From the NCBI GenBank assembly GCA_963575745.1, contig CAUYUJ010014751.1, positions 1 to 64,000 of the forward strand: a DNA stretch of 64,000 nucleotides, read 5' to 3'. Positions within the stretch are counted from its first letter, which is position 1; each line of letters begins with the position of its first letter. The stretch is from Prorocentrum cordatum (lineage: Eukaryota > Sar > Dinophyceae > Prorocentrales > Prorocentraceae). The notes beneath the pieces are model-generated. The model saw only the letters and a program-made list of their open reading frames with translations, made no database searches and was not told the origin of the DNA. The translations under genes were made by a program, and so were the position numbers. This document shows, piece by piece, positions 18,680 through 29,304 of the stretch.

Positions 18680-18800
18680 ACTCCCCAGGACCGGTTCTTC
18701 ATCCCGAGCCGTTTTTTGACGGTCCCGAGGCCCGGCGAGGGCCCCCAGGGGCCGAAATTGGCGAAAAACCTCCGCCTTGTATTTTTTCAAGACGTTGGAT
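18680..18800 (+). repeat. Dispersed repeat family A copy
   Basis: GGACCGGTTCTTCATCCCGA, GACGGTCCCGAGGCCCGG and AAAAACCTCCGCC, close to the copies at 38775 and 39930. Confidence 0.7.
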
Positions 18801-19047
18801 CGCTTTTATTTTTTTGTGGGCAATAACTGTGCAACGGCACGATGAAACTGTCACGGAATACCTCTTGGAGACGTTGGATCTCTGGGTTCGGGCGTCATGA
18901 GAACACCGCCTGGGCCTGCCGCGCCGGGCCCTCCCCCCCGCGAGGGGCCCCGGCCGGCGGGCGGCGCCCCCGGAAACGGCGGAGGGAGGCCGCCGCCCCC
19001 GCGGGGGGCGGGCGGAGGGGGGCCAGCGGCGAGGCGCGGAGAGAGGA

Positions 19048-19470
19048 GGAGGAGGAGGAGGAGGAGGAGGAGGAGGAGGAGGAGGAGGAGGAGGAGGAGG
19101 AGGAGGAGGAGGAGGAGGGAGGAGGAGGAGGAGGAGGAGGAGGAGGAGGAGGAGGAGAGGAGGAGGAGGAGGAGGAGGAGGAGGAGGAGGAGGAGGAGGA
19201 GGAGGAGGAGGAGGAGGAGGAGGAGGAGGAGAGGAGGAGGAGGAGGGGAGGAGGAGGAGGAGGAGGAGGAGGAGGAGGAGGAGGAGGAGGAGGAGGAGGA
19301 GGGAGGAGGAGGAGGAGGAGGAGGAGGAGGAGGAGGAGGAGGAGGGGGAGGAGGGGGAGGAGGAGGAGGAGGAGGAGGAGGAGGAGGAGGAGGAGGTGGA
19401 GGAGGAGGAGGAGGAGGAGGAAAAGGGGGACGAGGACGTGGAGGAGGAGGAGGAGGAGGAGGAGGAGGAG
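19048..19470. repeat. (GGA)n tract at the 3' end of the LINE
   Basis: About 420 bases of GGA with single-base slips, separated by the short CATACCATACC (minus strand) from the end of the LINE. On the LINE strand it is (TCC)n following the 3' UTR. Confidence 0.95.
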
Positions 19471-19517
19471 GTATGGTATGGTATGGGTTTGCGCTAAACG
19501 CGGGGTCAAGCCCCAAT

Positions 19518-20530
19518 TCAGAATGGCTCGGCGTCGGAGTCGCCCTCCTCAGGGCTGTCCGCGCTCCGCTGCAGGGCCGAGCGGCCGAGGTCGCGGACCA
19601 GTTCGAGCTCCCCCTCCCACAGCCCAAACGCCCTCAGAACCTCGGCCCGCCCCCCATGATCAGCCCGCCCCCATCCGCCACTGGCCCCGACGCTTGGGGC
19701 CGCGGGCTGTGGCTCTGGTGGCAGGCTCAGCTCGGCCTCGGCTAGGCTCGAGCGGGTCGCTGGCAGCACTCCATGCGGCGGCTTCCCGACCTTCAGCGAG
19801 CGCACATTGGCGCGGTACGAGGGGAACTCTCCTTTCTTGATCCTCCGCAGCTGGTCCACTCCTCCAGCTTTGGCCTTCTCGGGGCACCACCCCCTTAGAC
19901 CTGAAGATAACTTGCCGTCCGAGGAAACGGTGCCACAGCGGCAACAGAATACGACAGAAGAAACGTGGGCGGTGCGACTGAGCACATCAGCCTCCAGCAG
20001 GTTGTGGCCTTGCCACCAAAAACTGGCGTCTGCGTACTCTTCCCACCCGTCGCCCACCCCGTACGACGACCCCACCTCCCCACCACGGCTGCACGCCTGG
20101 GGCACAGGCTCGGGGTCCTCAGGGGTCTCAGGGTCCTCCTCGGCAGTAGAGCCCCGAGACCTCCAGTACGCTTCCATCAAATCTTCGTGGTCCTGGCCAT
20201 TGGACTCTACGTGCACACAAGCCGCCCATCGGGCGGCTTCTTGGGCTAAAAATAAAAAGCCTTGCCACAACTGAAACTGCTCCTCGCCCACGCCGTGCTC
20301 CGCAGCACCGAGCTTCGCAAACCTGTCGGCGTGGGCGTTCCCTCTGTACTCCCACTCAGTGGTAACACCCGCATCTACCTGGGCTCTGGTGCAGTGGGCC
20401 TTGGTTTTAAAAACTTGGAAGTCCCCTTCTGACTGAGAACGCACCCCAGAACGGACTCCAGAGCTGGGCCCGACCACAACTGCTTTGGGATCCAGCGCCC
20501 GCGCCGCCACGGAGAGCCCCAACAGTGCCT
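19518..20530 (-). CDS. LINE 1 ORF2 end: RNase H C-terminal half and zinc-binding tail (+1 frame)
   Basis: This frame takes over from the RT frame near 20505-20525. It carries the last RNase H motif (KAHCTRAQVDAG, then RGNAHADRFAKLGA: the His and final Asp positions), a linker, and a tail with FCCRCGTVSSDGKLSSGLRG then WCPE and LRRIKKGEFP, the C-x2-C...C layout seen in dinoflagellate LINE tails. The preceding frame ends at 20407 in nonsense, so one extra base, or a +1 ribosomal shift, separates the two parts. Translation stops at 19518; a short 3' UTR leads into (TCC)n. Function: removal of RNA from the cDNA hybrid, and probably nucleic-acid binding. Confidence 0.75.
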
Positions 20531-23500
20531 GCACAGTCGATGAAGACATCGAAGGGCGCCATAGCACAAACGCGCAGCATCGAGACGGCGTAATCCTCCG
20601 CGTCTCTAGAACTCTGCTTAGGGCACATACTACATGGGACGGGCCCGTAGGCCGCCGAAACTACATCTCCAAACCTATCTACCTGCACGATGGCCCAGCC
20701 CGCTCGGGCCAAAAACGGAGCCGAGGCCCATAAGGCCGAACCGTCTAAGAACAGCGTGCCACCCAGGAGCCCTGACTCAGGTCTGTTGTGCCACCAGATG
20801 GTCTCTTGGGCCTCGGTCACGACGGGGAAGACCAACTCTGGCGACGGGAACAGGCCTCTCGCAAACCTCTCCCCCTCGTCGTACCCCCATTCGCGGACCC
20901 TGCGAGCCCTCGTCCTGTGGAAGTCGTCAACCCATTCACGCCTGAGCCCTGCATGCTTCGGGCACTCGTATGCCCTGTGCCACAAGGACCCTTCGGGATC
21001 ACCACATACAAGACACCTCGCTGAGCCAACAAGTCCATGGTGGTGAAGCCGACTTTGTGGCCAGTGTCCTCCAGAGACCAAGGATCTCAACGTCCTCTGA
21101 AACCTCTTCGTCCAGAATCCCTTGGTTCGGTGCAGGAGCCCCTCAAGTCCTGCCCAAAATATCGGCATATTCCACCTGGCTTTGGGCTCACGACAAAAAA
21201 GCGCTTGGCGATCAGAGGCTCGCCTGGCTCCTGCAACTGCTAGCTCCTGAACGAGCGCTGGAGGTAAAACACGAAGGTCTCGTGCTTCCTGCCGATCCGT
21301 GACCATGCACGCACCTGACCGCAAACTCCAGCCTATCCTGCGAAGACTGAGCACGGCTACTTCAGCTGGGGCTGCTGCTTGCCTCCAAGGTGATTGGACT
21401 CCTTCGAGACGGCCCAGGGCTCCTTCAAGACACCGTTCCAAAACAGGAAGCTTCGGAAACGACTCCCAGACCGCCGCCGCCCATTGGAACACAACCATCC
21501 CGATGTTCAACAGCAGCGGGTCCACTCGGACCCCTTCAGCATAGCTCAAGAGACGGAGCCCGACCGTGGAGCCCTTGGGGACCTTCCCGAGACTTCCAGC
21601 AGCTCCCAATCGAAGACGATGCAGTTGGGTCGAAGGAATCCCCATGATGCTGGACCCCCATAGAGCCGACGCCGTAGGGCCTCCACGTTGAATGAACCCC
21701 GCGTTGGCCCCCGCCTCCCTGAGCTTCTTAATCTTAATCGTCCTCCCTCTGGCCTTGTCCCACCTGTTCCGAGTGATCTGAACCCTCCGTAGGGACCCCA
21801 TCACCGCGTCGGTGCCGAGGTTCCTTGCATGGTCCACCTTGCTTTCCTTCGGGAGGTCCCACAGGGGCTGCAAGGCCTCATTCAAATCCGAGTCGCTAGT
21901 CATGTACTTCGACTTTTCCGAGACGGGGAGCTCGAGCTCCGAGAAACTGGACAACAGGGACTGCACACCTGCGGCGAGCTGCGGTGCAATGAGCTGTTGC
22001 GGACCAACAATCTGCAGCGCGATATCGTCAATCACGTTTCGGATGCACAACTGCGGCCGGCCAGACTGCGCGGCCGAGAGCGGCGATAACAAAAGCAACT
22101 TCGTAAGCGTGGTAGCTGCTAAGCACCCTGCAATAACTGCCCCATTACCTTGCACCTTCCTAGATACCGCCCCTCCATAGTGCAGCATCCTATCCCCTGC
22201 ATAAATCACACACAGCCCTCGCAGGAGCTTCAAATTGAAACCATGCTGGCACGCCGCACGATACAAGTCCATATGGTCGATGTGCTCATAGAACTTCTTA
22301 AGGTCCAGAAGCACCGTCGCCGCCGAGGTCCCCAGGACTTTCCCGAAATGGGCCAGCATATTGTGGACCCATCCTGCTCGCTCGCAGGTAGACGTGGCCC
22401 CGACGCCCCAGAAGAAGGCCTGCTCGTGGGCCTGTTCCCAGGCACGGCAGATGTTTTGACGGCACTTCGACCAGATCTTGGTGAACATGCACAATAATCC
22501 TATCGGGCGTACTCCACCATCTGGCTTGTCGAGGAAGATGATATTCGTCAAAAACTCTGCAATCACACAGGGTCGATCTTCGAACGAGCGAAGAACGTCG
22601 ATAACACGCAATTGATACTCCTCTGGAAGAACCAAGATCTGGCGGGGATGGAAGGAGTCCCACCCAAGACCAGCCCCTTCCCCATACGAGTTACACACAC
22701 GCCTCAACTGCTCCAGAGAGATAGGTGGCAATTCTTGTCCCAACACATCCCAATGAGCTGGGTGATTTTTGCTGAGCCTGCCTTCTTTGTGCCAGAGGGG
22801 AAGCCACTGATCTAGAAGCTGGGGGAGCGCAAGCTCACCGTTGACTGGTAAGCGGCCGTGGTCGTCTACGACACTGAACGGGACCGTCCTGTCTGCGCGA
22901 GAGACCCTGGAATAAGCATGCGCTGCCTTCCCTCCCCGCTGCACTGACGACTTAGCCCACTCCTTCCACTCCGATAGGGACTCCTTGGCGTCCGACTTTC
23001 GCAGGCCTTCTACATACTCTCGTAACTGCCCGAACAGCCCTTCTAACTCATCTCTGAGCCCCATGGATATCCCTTCAACTAGGCTGACCAAAAATCGGAC
23101 ATTCGCGCCTTCGTCTGGCGCCTCCAGCGCCGAGATCATCCCGAACAGGGCGGCACACCATTCATGAAAAAGACCGCGAGCTCTGGCGCCTAGCATATCT
23201 TGGCCAACTGCAGCTGCTCGACGAGCCAACGCCTCGAAGGACATCCAACTGGTGGTCCGCTTTGAATATCTTCTCCTAGACTCTCGGTCCCAAACCGTCT
23301 CGAGGGGAATCGTTGTGACCTTAGGGCCCCCAGCTCTTCCACACGTCCTGGCCACGCTAGCACTGTCTAGGTCGTGGAACTGCACGAGCCAGCCCTCAGC
23401 CTGGGTGAACCATTCCCTGACCATGGACCCCAAACAGTGCGAGCCTCCTCCAACTTCCCAAGACCACGTGCCTTCCGTAGGGAGCCTCCGAGGACACACG

Positions 23501-25119
23501 AGCATGTCCAAGGGGAACTGCGCATATCTAACCTGCTTCGGGACGACCGTCGACGGGGCCAGGTTCTTGACAACGATACCCACAGGCATATGAGGCCACG
23601 AGGGGGCTGCAGGGAACGCCAGGACCTCCTTGACGCAGTGCCCTAAACACCTGGACCCCACGAAGAAATCGATCTCCCGCTCATCCTTCCTGTCGACCTC
23701 CTCCTCGGGCCCTGAACTGGATCCTGGAGCGGGCCCTGATCGACACGTAGCGTGGCCCGTCGTAAACATACATCCCCCAACCTTGGACACCCATTCCGAT
23801 GCTTCGAGTTCTTCAGGAGTGAGGTTCCAGTCCCCTTGCACAATCCAGAGGCAGGTGAGGGACTTGATGTACTCTCCGAGAGTGTTCAATACCTCAACGT
23901 TGTCCCCTGCGACTCCAATGCTGGTGTAGAGGTAGACCGAGAAGACCATCAACCCGCCTGGAAGTCCTACGTTGATGTGCCTGCTTGCCACTCGCGACTT
24001 GAAAGGTTCCAACTCGGGTGGCCTTGGCACACTAGAAGGCGCCAGCGAGCTGGCCACTGCAAAACCTACTCCTGCCGTGGACTGCGTCGGACCTGGCCCT
24101 GTAGACGCTGCTGGTCCTAGAGAAAACGCGAAGGAGCGGCGATCACCCCAGCCATAGGCGGAGTCCAACTTACCCTTCTCCTTCAGCCGAGTCTCTTGTA
24201 CGCAGATCACATGCGGCTTGACTGGTTCGCCTGAAGCCGACTCCACCCCAAAGAGGTTCGCTTCTTGGTCCCTACACCAGTCAACCACATTAGTGAACGA
24301 GTCCCACGTGTTCGCATTCACTCCAAAAATGATCAGATCGCTGACGATCGTGACCGAGTGGCCGACTCCACGAGCCACGCCGTCCTGACATAGTTTTCCC
24401 TTTCCGCGTCCATCGCCAGGTGGGGACGAGAGATGGTGTAGCCCTTTCCGCTCAGAGGGCAAGTCTCCTTGGGCACCGTCAGGGCTAGCTTGACACTCCG
24501 CTGCCCCTACCGCAGGTGGAGGCAGACCGCCACATCCTTCCATGAAATCGCCCAGGCCTCCACCGAGAACACAAGGCCCATCACTTCCAGATGCGACGCA
24601 AGCCTGCAACTCACCATGCCCATGAACAGGTGGGGAGGAGAGGTGGCGCGGGCCTATCCGCTCCACAGGTGCGCCTCCAGACGTCCTGGTACTTCCTCCC
24701 GACGCGGTGCCCGAAGACGCGGGAGCCGCCGACCCCGAGGTGGTACCCGTAGGAGATGTGGACTCGCGGGGAAGGCCCCCAGCCCCGTTGCGACCGAGGG
24801 GTCCCACCTCGCGCGACATAAGAGACAGTGATGCTGTCGGGGTCGAGGTCGACCCAGAAGGCGATGTCCCTGGCCCTGACCCTCTTCGAGGGTCCTCGAC
24901 CCGAGGGGGGGCAGCTCCGCGAGACCGTCCGTCTCTGTCCGAAGCTTCGTGGCCCAGGCGAGGCCACTGCCGTGGGTCCAGACCGACCCCGTCGAACTGG
25001 CGGAACAGCTCCGTGTCGAAGACGAGGTCGTCCCTCAGCACTGGGACTGCGAACCCCGTCGCCTGCTCCCAGTCGAAGTCGATCATGTTGCCCCTTGTGA
25101 ACGCGTCGAGGTCGGCCAT
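20407..25119 (-). CDS. LINE 1 ORF2: AP-endonuclease, reverse transcriptase, RNase H N-terminal half
   Basis: The start is chosen at ATG 25119 (MADLDAFTRGNM), just after the ORF1 stop. The endonuclease has VICVQETRLKEKG (Glu, about residue 307), VQGDWNLT (Asp/Asn), REIDFF and SWPHMPVG (His): complete by motif. The RT has DGGVRPIGLLCMF, VLLDLKKFYEHID (first Asp), GNGAVIAGCLAATT in place of the usual Gly-x-Ser-Pro region, and NVIDDIALQ (DD pair, with Ile where Tyr/Phe-x is usual, about residue 1028). RNase H begins LFLDGSALWA and continues VFIDCAG. The enzyme nicks DNA and copies its RNA by target-primed reverse transcription. The long Pro/Ser linker (residues 45-240) is not conserved sequence that I recognise. 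Possibly inactive, given the frame break near 20515. Confidence 0.88.
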   Translation of the reverse strand: MADLDAFTRGNMIDFDWEQATGFAVPVLRDDLVFDTELFRQFDGVGLDPRQWPRLGHEASDRDGRSRGAAPPRVEDPRRGSGPGTSPSGSTSTPTASLSLMSREVGPLGRNGAGGLPRESTSPTGTTSGSAAPASSGTASGGSTRTSGGAPVERIGPRHLSSPPVHGHGELQACVASGSDGPCVLGGGLGDFMEGCGGLPPPAVGAAECQASPDGAQGDLPSERKGLHHLSSPPGDGRGKGKLCQDGVARGVGHSVTIVSDLIIFGVNANTWDSFTNVVDWCRDQEANLFGVESASGEPVKPHVICVQETRLKEKGKLDSAYGWGDRRSFAFSLGPAASTGPGPTQSTAGVGFAVASSLAPSSVPRPPELEPFKSRVASRHINVGLPGGLMVFSVYLYTSIGVAGDNVEVLNTLGEYIKSLTCLWIVQGDWNLTPEELEASEWVSKVGGCMFTTGHATCRSGPAPGSSSGPEEEVDRKDEREIDFFVGSRCLGHCVKEVLAFPAAPSWPHMPVGIVVKNLAPSTVVPKQVRYAQFPLDMLVCPRRLPTEGTWSWEVGGGSHCLGSMVREWFTQAEGWLVQFHDLDSASVARTCGRAGGPKVTTIPLETVWDRESRRRYSKRTTSWMSFEALARRAAAVGQDMLGARARGLFHEWCAALFGMISALEAPDEGANVRFLVSLVEGISMGLRDELEGLFGQLREYVEGLRKSDAKESLSEWKEWAKSSVQRGGKAAHAYSRVSRADRTVPFSVVDDHGRLPVNGELALPQLLDQWLPLWHKEGRLSKNHPAHWDVLGQELPPISLEQLRRVCNSYGEGAGLGWDSFHPRQILVLPEEYQLRVIDVLRSFEDRPCVIAEFLTNIIFLDKPDGGVRPIGLLCMFTKIWSKCRQNICRAWEQAHEQAFFWGVGATSTCERAGWVHNMLAHFGKVLGTSAATVLLDLKKFYEHIDHMDLYRAACQHGFNLKLLRGLCVIYAGDRMLHYGGAVSRKVQGNGAVIAGCLAATTLTKLLLLSPLSAAQSGRPQLCIRNVIDDIALQIVGPQQLIAPQLAAGVQSLLSSFSELELPVSEKSKYMTSDSDLNEALQPLWDLPKESKVDHARNLGTDAVMGSLRRVQITRNRWDKARGRTIKIKKLREAGANAGFIQRGGPTASALWGSSIMGIPSTQLHRLRLGAAGSLGKVPKGSTVGLRLLSYAEGVRVDPLLLNIGMVVFQWAAAVWESFPKLPVLERCLEGALGRLEGVQSPWRQAAAPAEVAVLSLRRIGWSLRSGACMVTDRQEARDLRVLPPALVQELAVAGARRASDRQALFCREPKARWNMPIFWAGLEGLLHRTKGFWTKRFQRTLRSLVSGGHWPQSRLHHHGLVGSARCLVCGDPEGSLWHRAYECPKHAGLRREWVDDFHRTRARRVREWGYDEGERFARGLFPSPELVFPVVTEAQETIWWHNRPESGLLGGTLFLDGSALWASAPFLARAGWAIVQVDRFGDVVSAAYGPVPCSMCPKQSSRDAEDYAVSMLRVCAMAPFDVFIDCAGTVGALRGGAGAGSQSSCGRAQLWSPFWGAFSVRRGLPSF

Positions 25120-25192
25120 GCCGAGGCCCGCCCTCGCCGCTGGCACGGGAGCACTGATCGCCACTGGGTCTGCATCAACCCGCACTCGGCCG

Positions 25193-26308
25193 TCACCCTC
25201 GCCGCGCCTTCTTGGCCGTGTGCTCGGCGAGCAGCTTGGCCACGGCTGCAGACGTGTCCCCCTCGCCGTCCATGGCACGCTTGAGGGGCTCCTGGAAGTC
25301 AGCCTCCAGGATGTCGGACTCGTCCATGGGGACGGCCTGGTGCTCGCCTCCATTCCCAGGGGCATCCCCTGCCTGACCCCCAGCATCAGCACCATGATCG
25401 CCAGGAGGGCCTGGGCGAGCTTCCTCATCCTCGGCCGCCTGCTTGGCTGCCTCCGCATCCGCAGCCGCCTTGCGCTGGAGCTCTTCAAGGACAGCAAGGG
25501 CGTCCTTGCCTTCCTGCGTGGACAGCACCGCAGGCTCCAGCCCCGCCGTGAGCACCTTGAGAGGGTTCTCGTGCTCTCCTGCCTGGAGCTTCGCCAGCAC
25601 ACCTCGGGCTGCGACGAGGTCCGCCTTGGCCTGGTCGATCCCCTTCTGGATGCCGTCCAGCTCCTCATCGAGGGCTGCCCTCTGCTCATTGATGTCGACG
25701 CAGCGGGCCTCTGCCTTCTGGATCTTCTTCTTGAGGTTCTCCACCTTCCACCAGGCCGACATGGTGGTGGGCGGCTTGGGCGGCGCCACAGCCTTGGTCT
25801 GCGCGGCCGCCAAGACCGCAGCATGGGCGTCCTCGAGGCCCTCACTCTTGAGGAACTCCGCCACCAGCTCATGAGAGAGCCCTGCAGCAGCCGCTGGCGC
25901 CTCGCCCTTGGCCTTCGGCGGACCGCCTCCAGCTGGGCCCTGCCCCTTGCCACTGCCCTTCGCCTTGGCGCCCGCAGGCTGCTGGTGCCAAGGGGGCGCT
26001 GGCGGCGCCGGCTTGCCGCTGAGCTCCGCCACCTTGACACGCAACTCCTGGATGAGCCTCGCCTGCTCGGCCGCGACTGCCCCTCCAGGCGGCCCGTCGG
26101 CCCAGGCGCCCTGAGAACGTTGCTTGACCGAGACCGAGGGGCTCTTGGCAGCCGCGGCAGCCCTGCGCGCCGCCTGGACCACCTTCGCAGGTGCCGATGC
26201 CCCGCAGCTCCTGCACTTGACTCGATTCGCCCAGTTGTTCCAGCAGCCGCAGGAGCACCCCCAGTAGGGGGTGCGCGCGCCTGGCAGCACATCGGGCTGT
26301 GGAACCAT
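25193..26308 (-). CDS. LINE 1 ORF1: RanBP2-like zinc finger and coiled-coil protein
   Basis: 371 residues. The start is ATG 26308; upstream, the open frame is only (TCC)n translation. Residues 16-35 form W-x-C-x3-C-x2-N-x6-C-x2-C, a slightly atypical RanBP2-type finger, which in LINE-like ORF1 proteins would bind RNA. Next come a Lys/Gln/Pro-rich linker, a helical region (LSHELVAEFLKSEGLEDAHA) and a long coiled coil (LKKKIQKAEARCVDINEQRA to about residue 280), then an acidic Ala/Gly-rich end closing KKARRG. The likely role is the RNA-binding chaperone of the retrotransposon particle. ORF2 begins 74 bases past its stop codon, in another frame. Confidence 0.8.
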   Translation of the reverse strand: MVPQPDVLPGARTPYWGCSCGCWNNWANRVKCRSCGASAPAKVVQAARRAAAAAKSPSVSVKQRSQGAWADGPPGGAVAAEQARLIQELRVKVAELSGKPAPPAPPWHQQPAGAKAKGSGKGQGPAGGGPPKAKGEAPAAAAGLSHELVAEFLKSEGLEDAHAAVLAAAQTKAVAPPKPPTTMSAWWKVENLKKKIQKAEARCVDINEQRAALDEELDGIQKGIDQAKADLVAARGVLAKLQAGEHENPLKVLTAGLEPAVLSTQEGKDALAVLEELQRKAAADAEAAKQAAEDEEARPGPPGDHGADAGGQAGDAPGNGGEHQAVPMDESDILEADFQEPLKRAMDGEGDTSAAVAKLLAEHTAKKARRG

Positions 26309-26420
26309 GCGCCGCTCGAGGTGCGGTCGCTGGCTCCTCTCCGTGAAAGAAAGAAAGAAAGGATGGCTCACAAGCGCGAGCCGCTCTGAAGAACGCGCTT
26401 GCAAGCTCAGGCCACAACAG

Positions 26421-26440
26421 CCTGAGCCAGAACGGCTAGG
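26421..26440 (-). other. Spliced-leader relic at the LINE 1 5' end
   Basis: The minus strand reads CCTAGCCGTTCTGGCTCAGG, matching the 3' part of the SL apart from two central substitutions identical to those in the relic at 620-641 and one near the end. It abuts (TCC)n upstream and lies 113 bases before the ORF1 start. The leader UTR contains (CTTT)n. Confidence 0.8.
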
Positions 26441-26775
26441 GAGGAGGAGGAGGAGGAGGAGGAGGAGGAGGAGGAGGAGGAGGAGGAGGAGGAGGAGGAG
26501 GAGGAGGAGGAGGAGGAGGGGAGGAGGAGGAGGAGGAGGAGGAGGAGGAGGAGGAGGAGGAGGAGGAGGAGGGGGAGGAGAGGAGGAGGAGAGGAGGAGG
26601 AGGAGGAGGAGGAGGAAGAGGAGGAGGAGGAGGAGGAAGGAGGAGGAGGAGGAGGAGGAGGAGGAGGAGGAGGAGGAGGAGGAGGAGGAGGAGGAGGAGG
26701 AGGAGGAGGAGGAGGAGGAGGAGGAGGAGGAGGAGAGAGGAGGAGGAGGAGGAGGAGGAGGAGGAGGAGGAGGGG
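26441..26775. repeat. (GGA)n tract at the LINE 1 5' edge
   Basis: About 330 bases of GGA with slips. Together with 19048-19470 it brackets the LINE, suggesting insertion into a GGA microsatellite. Confidence 0.95.
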
Positions 26776-26789
26776 GGGGGGCCCTGGCC

Positions 26790-27100
26790 CGCCAGGGGGG
26801 CCTGCGGCCCTCGGGCCTCGAGCCTCTGGGGGCGGCGCGGGGAGGAGAGGGGGGGGGCCCTTCGAGGCGCGAGGCTCGGGGGTGCGGGAGGGCGCGGGGC
26901 TCGAGGGGCGCGGGGCTCGAGGGGCGCGAGGCTCGAGGGGCGGCGCGAGGCTCGAGGCTCGAGGGCCGCGGAGGGAGCGGGGCTCGAGGGAGCGAGGCTC
27001 GAGGGGAGGTGGCTCGAGGCACGAGGCTCGAGGATCGAGACTATTGGGGGGAATCAAGGCTCGAGGAGGCACGAGGCTCGAGGATTTTGCCACGGAGTGC
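26790..27100. repeat. CGAGGCTCGAGGG short-period repeat
   Basis: Many copies of GAGGCTCGAGG/GGGGCTCGAGG; open but repetitive in all frames. A small related patch lies at about 39290-39310. Confidence 0.8.
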
Positions 27101-27239
27101 GAGAAACGAGGAGTGGTGAAGCTGCGGGTTGCGCACAGCCGGCCCCCCCCCCGGGCAGACCCGGCTGGCCTCAACAGGCCCCCCGAGCAGTCTCAGCAAG
27201 TACGCGGGTTGGGAGGCGCCTCACCCCCGATATGCACCT

Positions 27240-27390
27240 TCGGTACCCTCTGCGCGGAAGGTGCAGCCGCGATGCAGCCGCGGCGGCCGCTGCGGCCGCC
27301 GCCGCGGCCTCGGCGCTGGCCGCCGCTGCGTCCGCAACGACGGCCGCGGCAGCGCGGCAACTGCCGCGCGGAAGGTGCGGAAGGTGCAGG
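27240..27390 (+). repeat. Dispersed GC-rich family C copy
   Basis: CCTTCGGTACC, GCGGAAGGTGCAG, GCGGCCGC runs, then GCGGCAACTGCCGCGCGG and GGTGCGGAAGGTGC. The flanking 27391-27640 has nothing recognised. Confidence 0.6.
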
Positions 27391-28799
27391 CCACACATGC
27401 TCGCGTCATGGAATCAGATCACGGCGGTAATTTTTGGGCCGTCTTCGACCGTCCTGGCCGTTTCTCTGGGGGTCGATGGTCGTTCCGGGCCCAGCTCCCG
27501 CAGGCTCTTTCCTGTTACTCGCTAAACTTTGCGTTCGCGTGGGCCTGTTTTCTGGATGCCGGCTGCTTGCCAGAGGCAGAGCTCAAGCGACGAACAGCAA
27601 AAACGCTCACCGCTAAACATGAATACCAGTGGATGTGCGAAGGAGGATGTCACGATTGCCGGTGGTTTCTGTCACCGACGCTCAAACAATTCCTTGTGGC
27701 AGACATGAACCTTGGAGTGTGGGGAGCAGTTCTGCGCACGGCCCACGGCGGAAGATGGGCCACTGCCCTGATCACCATCCCTCGTCCTCATCCTCCCCTC
27801 CCCCTGCCCCATCCTCGGGCATATCCCTCCGTGTTTTCCCTGGCCCTCATGCTCCTCCCCCTCCTCGTCTGCTGCTGGCAAAGCCAGGGTGGGGACGACG
27901 AGGGCGTCGTTGGTGTAAATGGGACTTGCGACAGGAGGAAGAACAGAAGGAATACGGCCAGGCAAATGGAGATGGCGAGGGAAGCGAAGCAGGTCAGGCA
28001 TAAGGTAATCAGGAAAAGATGAGATGATGAGGGGGGGACAGAGGGGAAATTATGTGAGTGATGATGGGGGCGACGACGAGAACGGAGGTGTGATCATGAG
28101 AGTGGGGGCGTGCGAGGAGGAGCTTGGAGAGAATTAAGACGCGGGGGGGGTGCTAGGGGAGCGGTGGCGAACAATGTCGATGAAGAGTGGGAGGTCGGGG
28201 GTTGGGTGCTTGGCGAGGACCAGGGGGGCCAAGGACGGTGTGAAGAGGATGGCGTTCAGGACACTCCTTCTCCTCCTCTTCCGTCACGCCTTCCGTGCCT
28301 TCTTCCTCGTGATCATCCTCGTCATCGCCGTTCCAGTCACACCTCATCGTTCGGCTTCAACTCCAGTACTGCTCAGGAGGCACGGAAGGTGAGCAAAGGG
28401 TAATCGACATGAGGGGCAGGAAGGATGACGACAAAAGAACTTGTGGGGCACGAGGAGCACGGATGGCAATCACGCCGAGGAAGCCGATAGTTTGAACGGG
28501 AGGAATGGAAATGAGGTCGAGAAAGACACGGCAATTCATCGCATGAAACATAACGGGTAATTAACGCGTGACAGAAATAATGACCAACCTGATCAACAAG
28601 GCAACGGGCGCAACCATGATGCATACTATGACTTTCTGGTGGTTGCGATGTGGGTTTGTTGGTGGATCTGTCTTTTTACCTAACAGCGAAGACTGATAGG
28701 TTTCTAGTGGGATCAAAAGAGAGCAGCAGATCACTCCACAGGGGGGTCCGGGCAGGTGTTGGGAGTTGCCGGGCGGCAGGTGCCGGGCTCGTTTTTCAC

Positions 28800-29285
28800 C
28801 AACAGTCACACACTTCGTGCTCTTCGACTTCCCAGAACTCCTTCCCAGGCCACATTCTGAATACCGGATGCAACAGTCACACATTCGAGATCCCAGAACG
28901 CCATTCCCGGGCCACATTTAGAATAACCGGATGCAACAGTCACACACTTCGTGCTCTTCGACATCCCAGAACGCCATTCCCGGGCCACATTTAGAATAAC
29001 CGGATGCAACAGTCACACACTTCGTGCTCTTCGAGTTCCCAGAACTCCATTCCCGGGCCACATTTTGGATGCCCGGAGCCAACTGTAGGCCACTTCGTGG
29101 TCTTCGAGTTCCCAGAACTCCATTCCCGGGCCACATTTTGAATGCCCGGAGCCAACTGTAGGCCACTTCGTGCTCTTCGAGTTCCCAGAACTCCATTCCC
29201 GGGCCACATTTTGAATGCCCGTAGCCAACTGTAGGCAACTTCGTGCTCTTCGACTTCCCAGAACTCCCATTCCTGGGCCACATTT
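28800..29285. repeat. Tandem satellite, about 64-bp unit
   Basis: Seven or so copies of a unit with CACTTCGTGCTCTTCGA, CCCAGAACTCC and GGGCCACATTTTGAATG. The minus-strand frame stays open through it, but only as a repeat. Confidence 0.85.
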
Positions 29286-29304
29286 TCAGCAGGGGCAAGA
29301 GCAC

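Noticed and set aside
18851-19840. Poly-Pro/Ser/Leu/Glu/Gly open frames
   Set aside because: Pure translation of the (GGA)n tract, extended at both ends by chance.
24707-26389. 560-codon plus-strand open frame
   Set aside because: It is antisense to LINE 1 ORF1 and the ORF2 start, which have recognisable domains; Arg/Leu-rich composition is typical of a shadow.
28800-29285. CRISPR-like regular repeats
   Set aside because: Whole 64-bp units repeat, with no unique spacers; this is a satellite in a eukaryotic genome.
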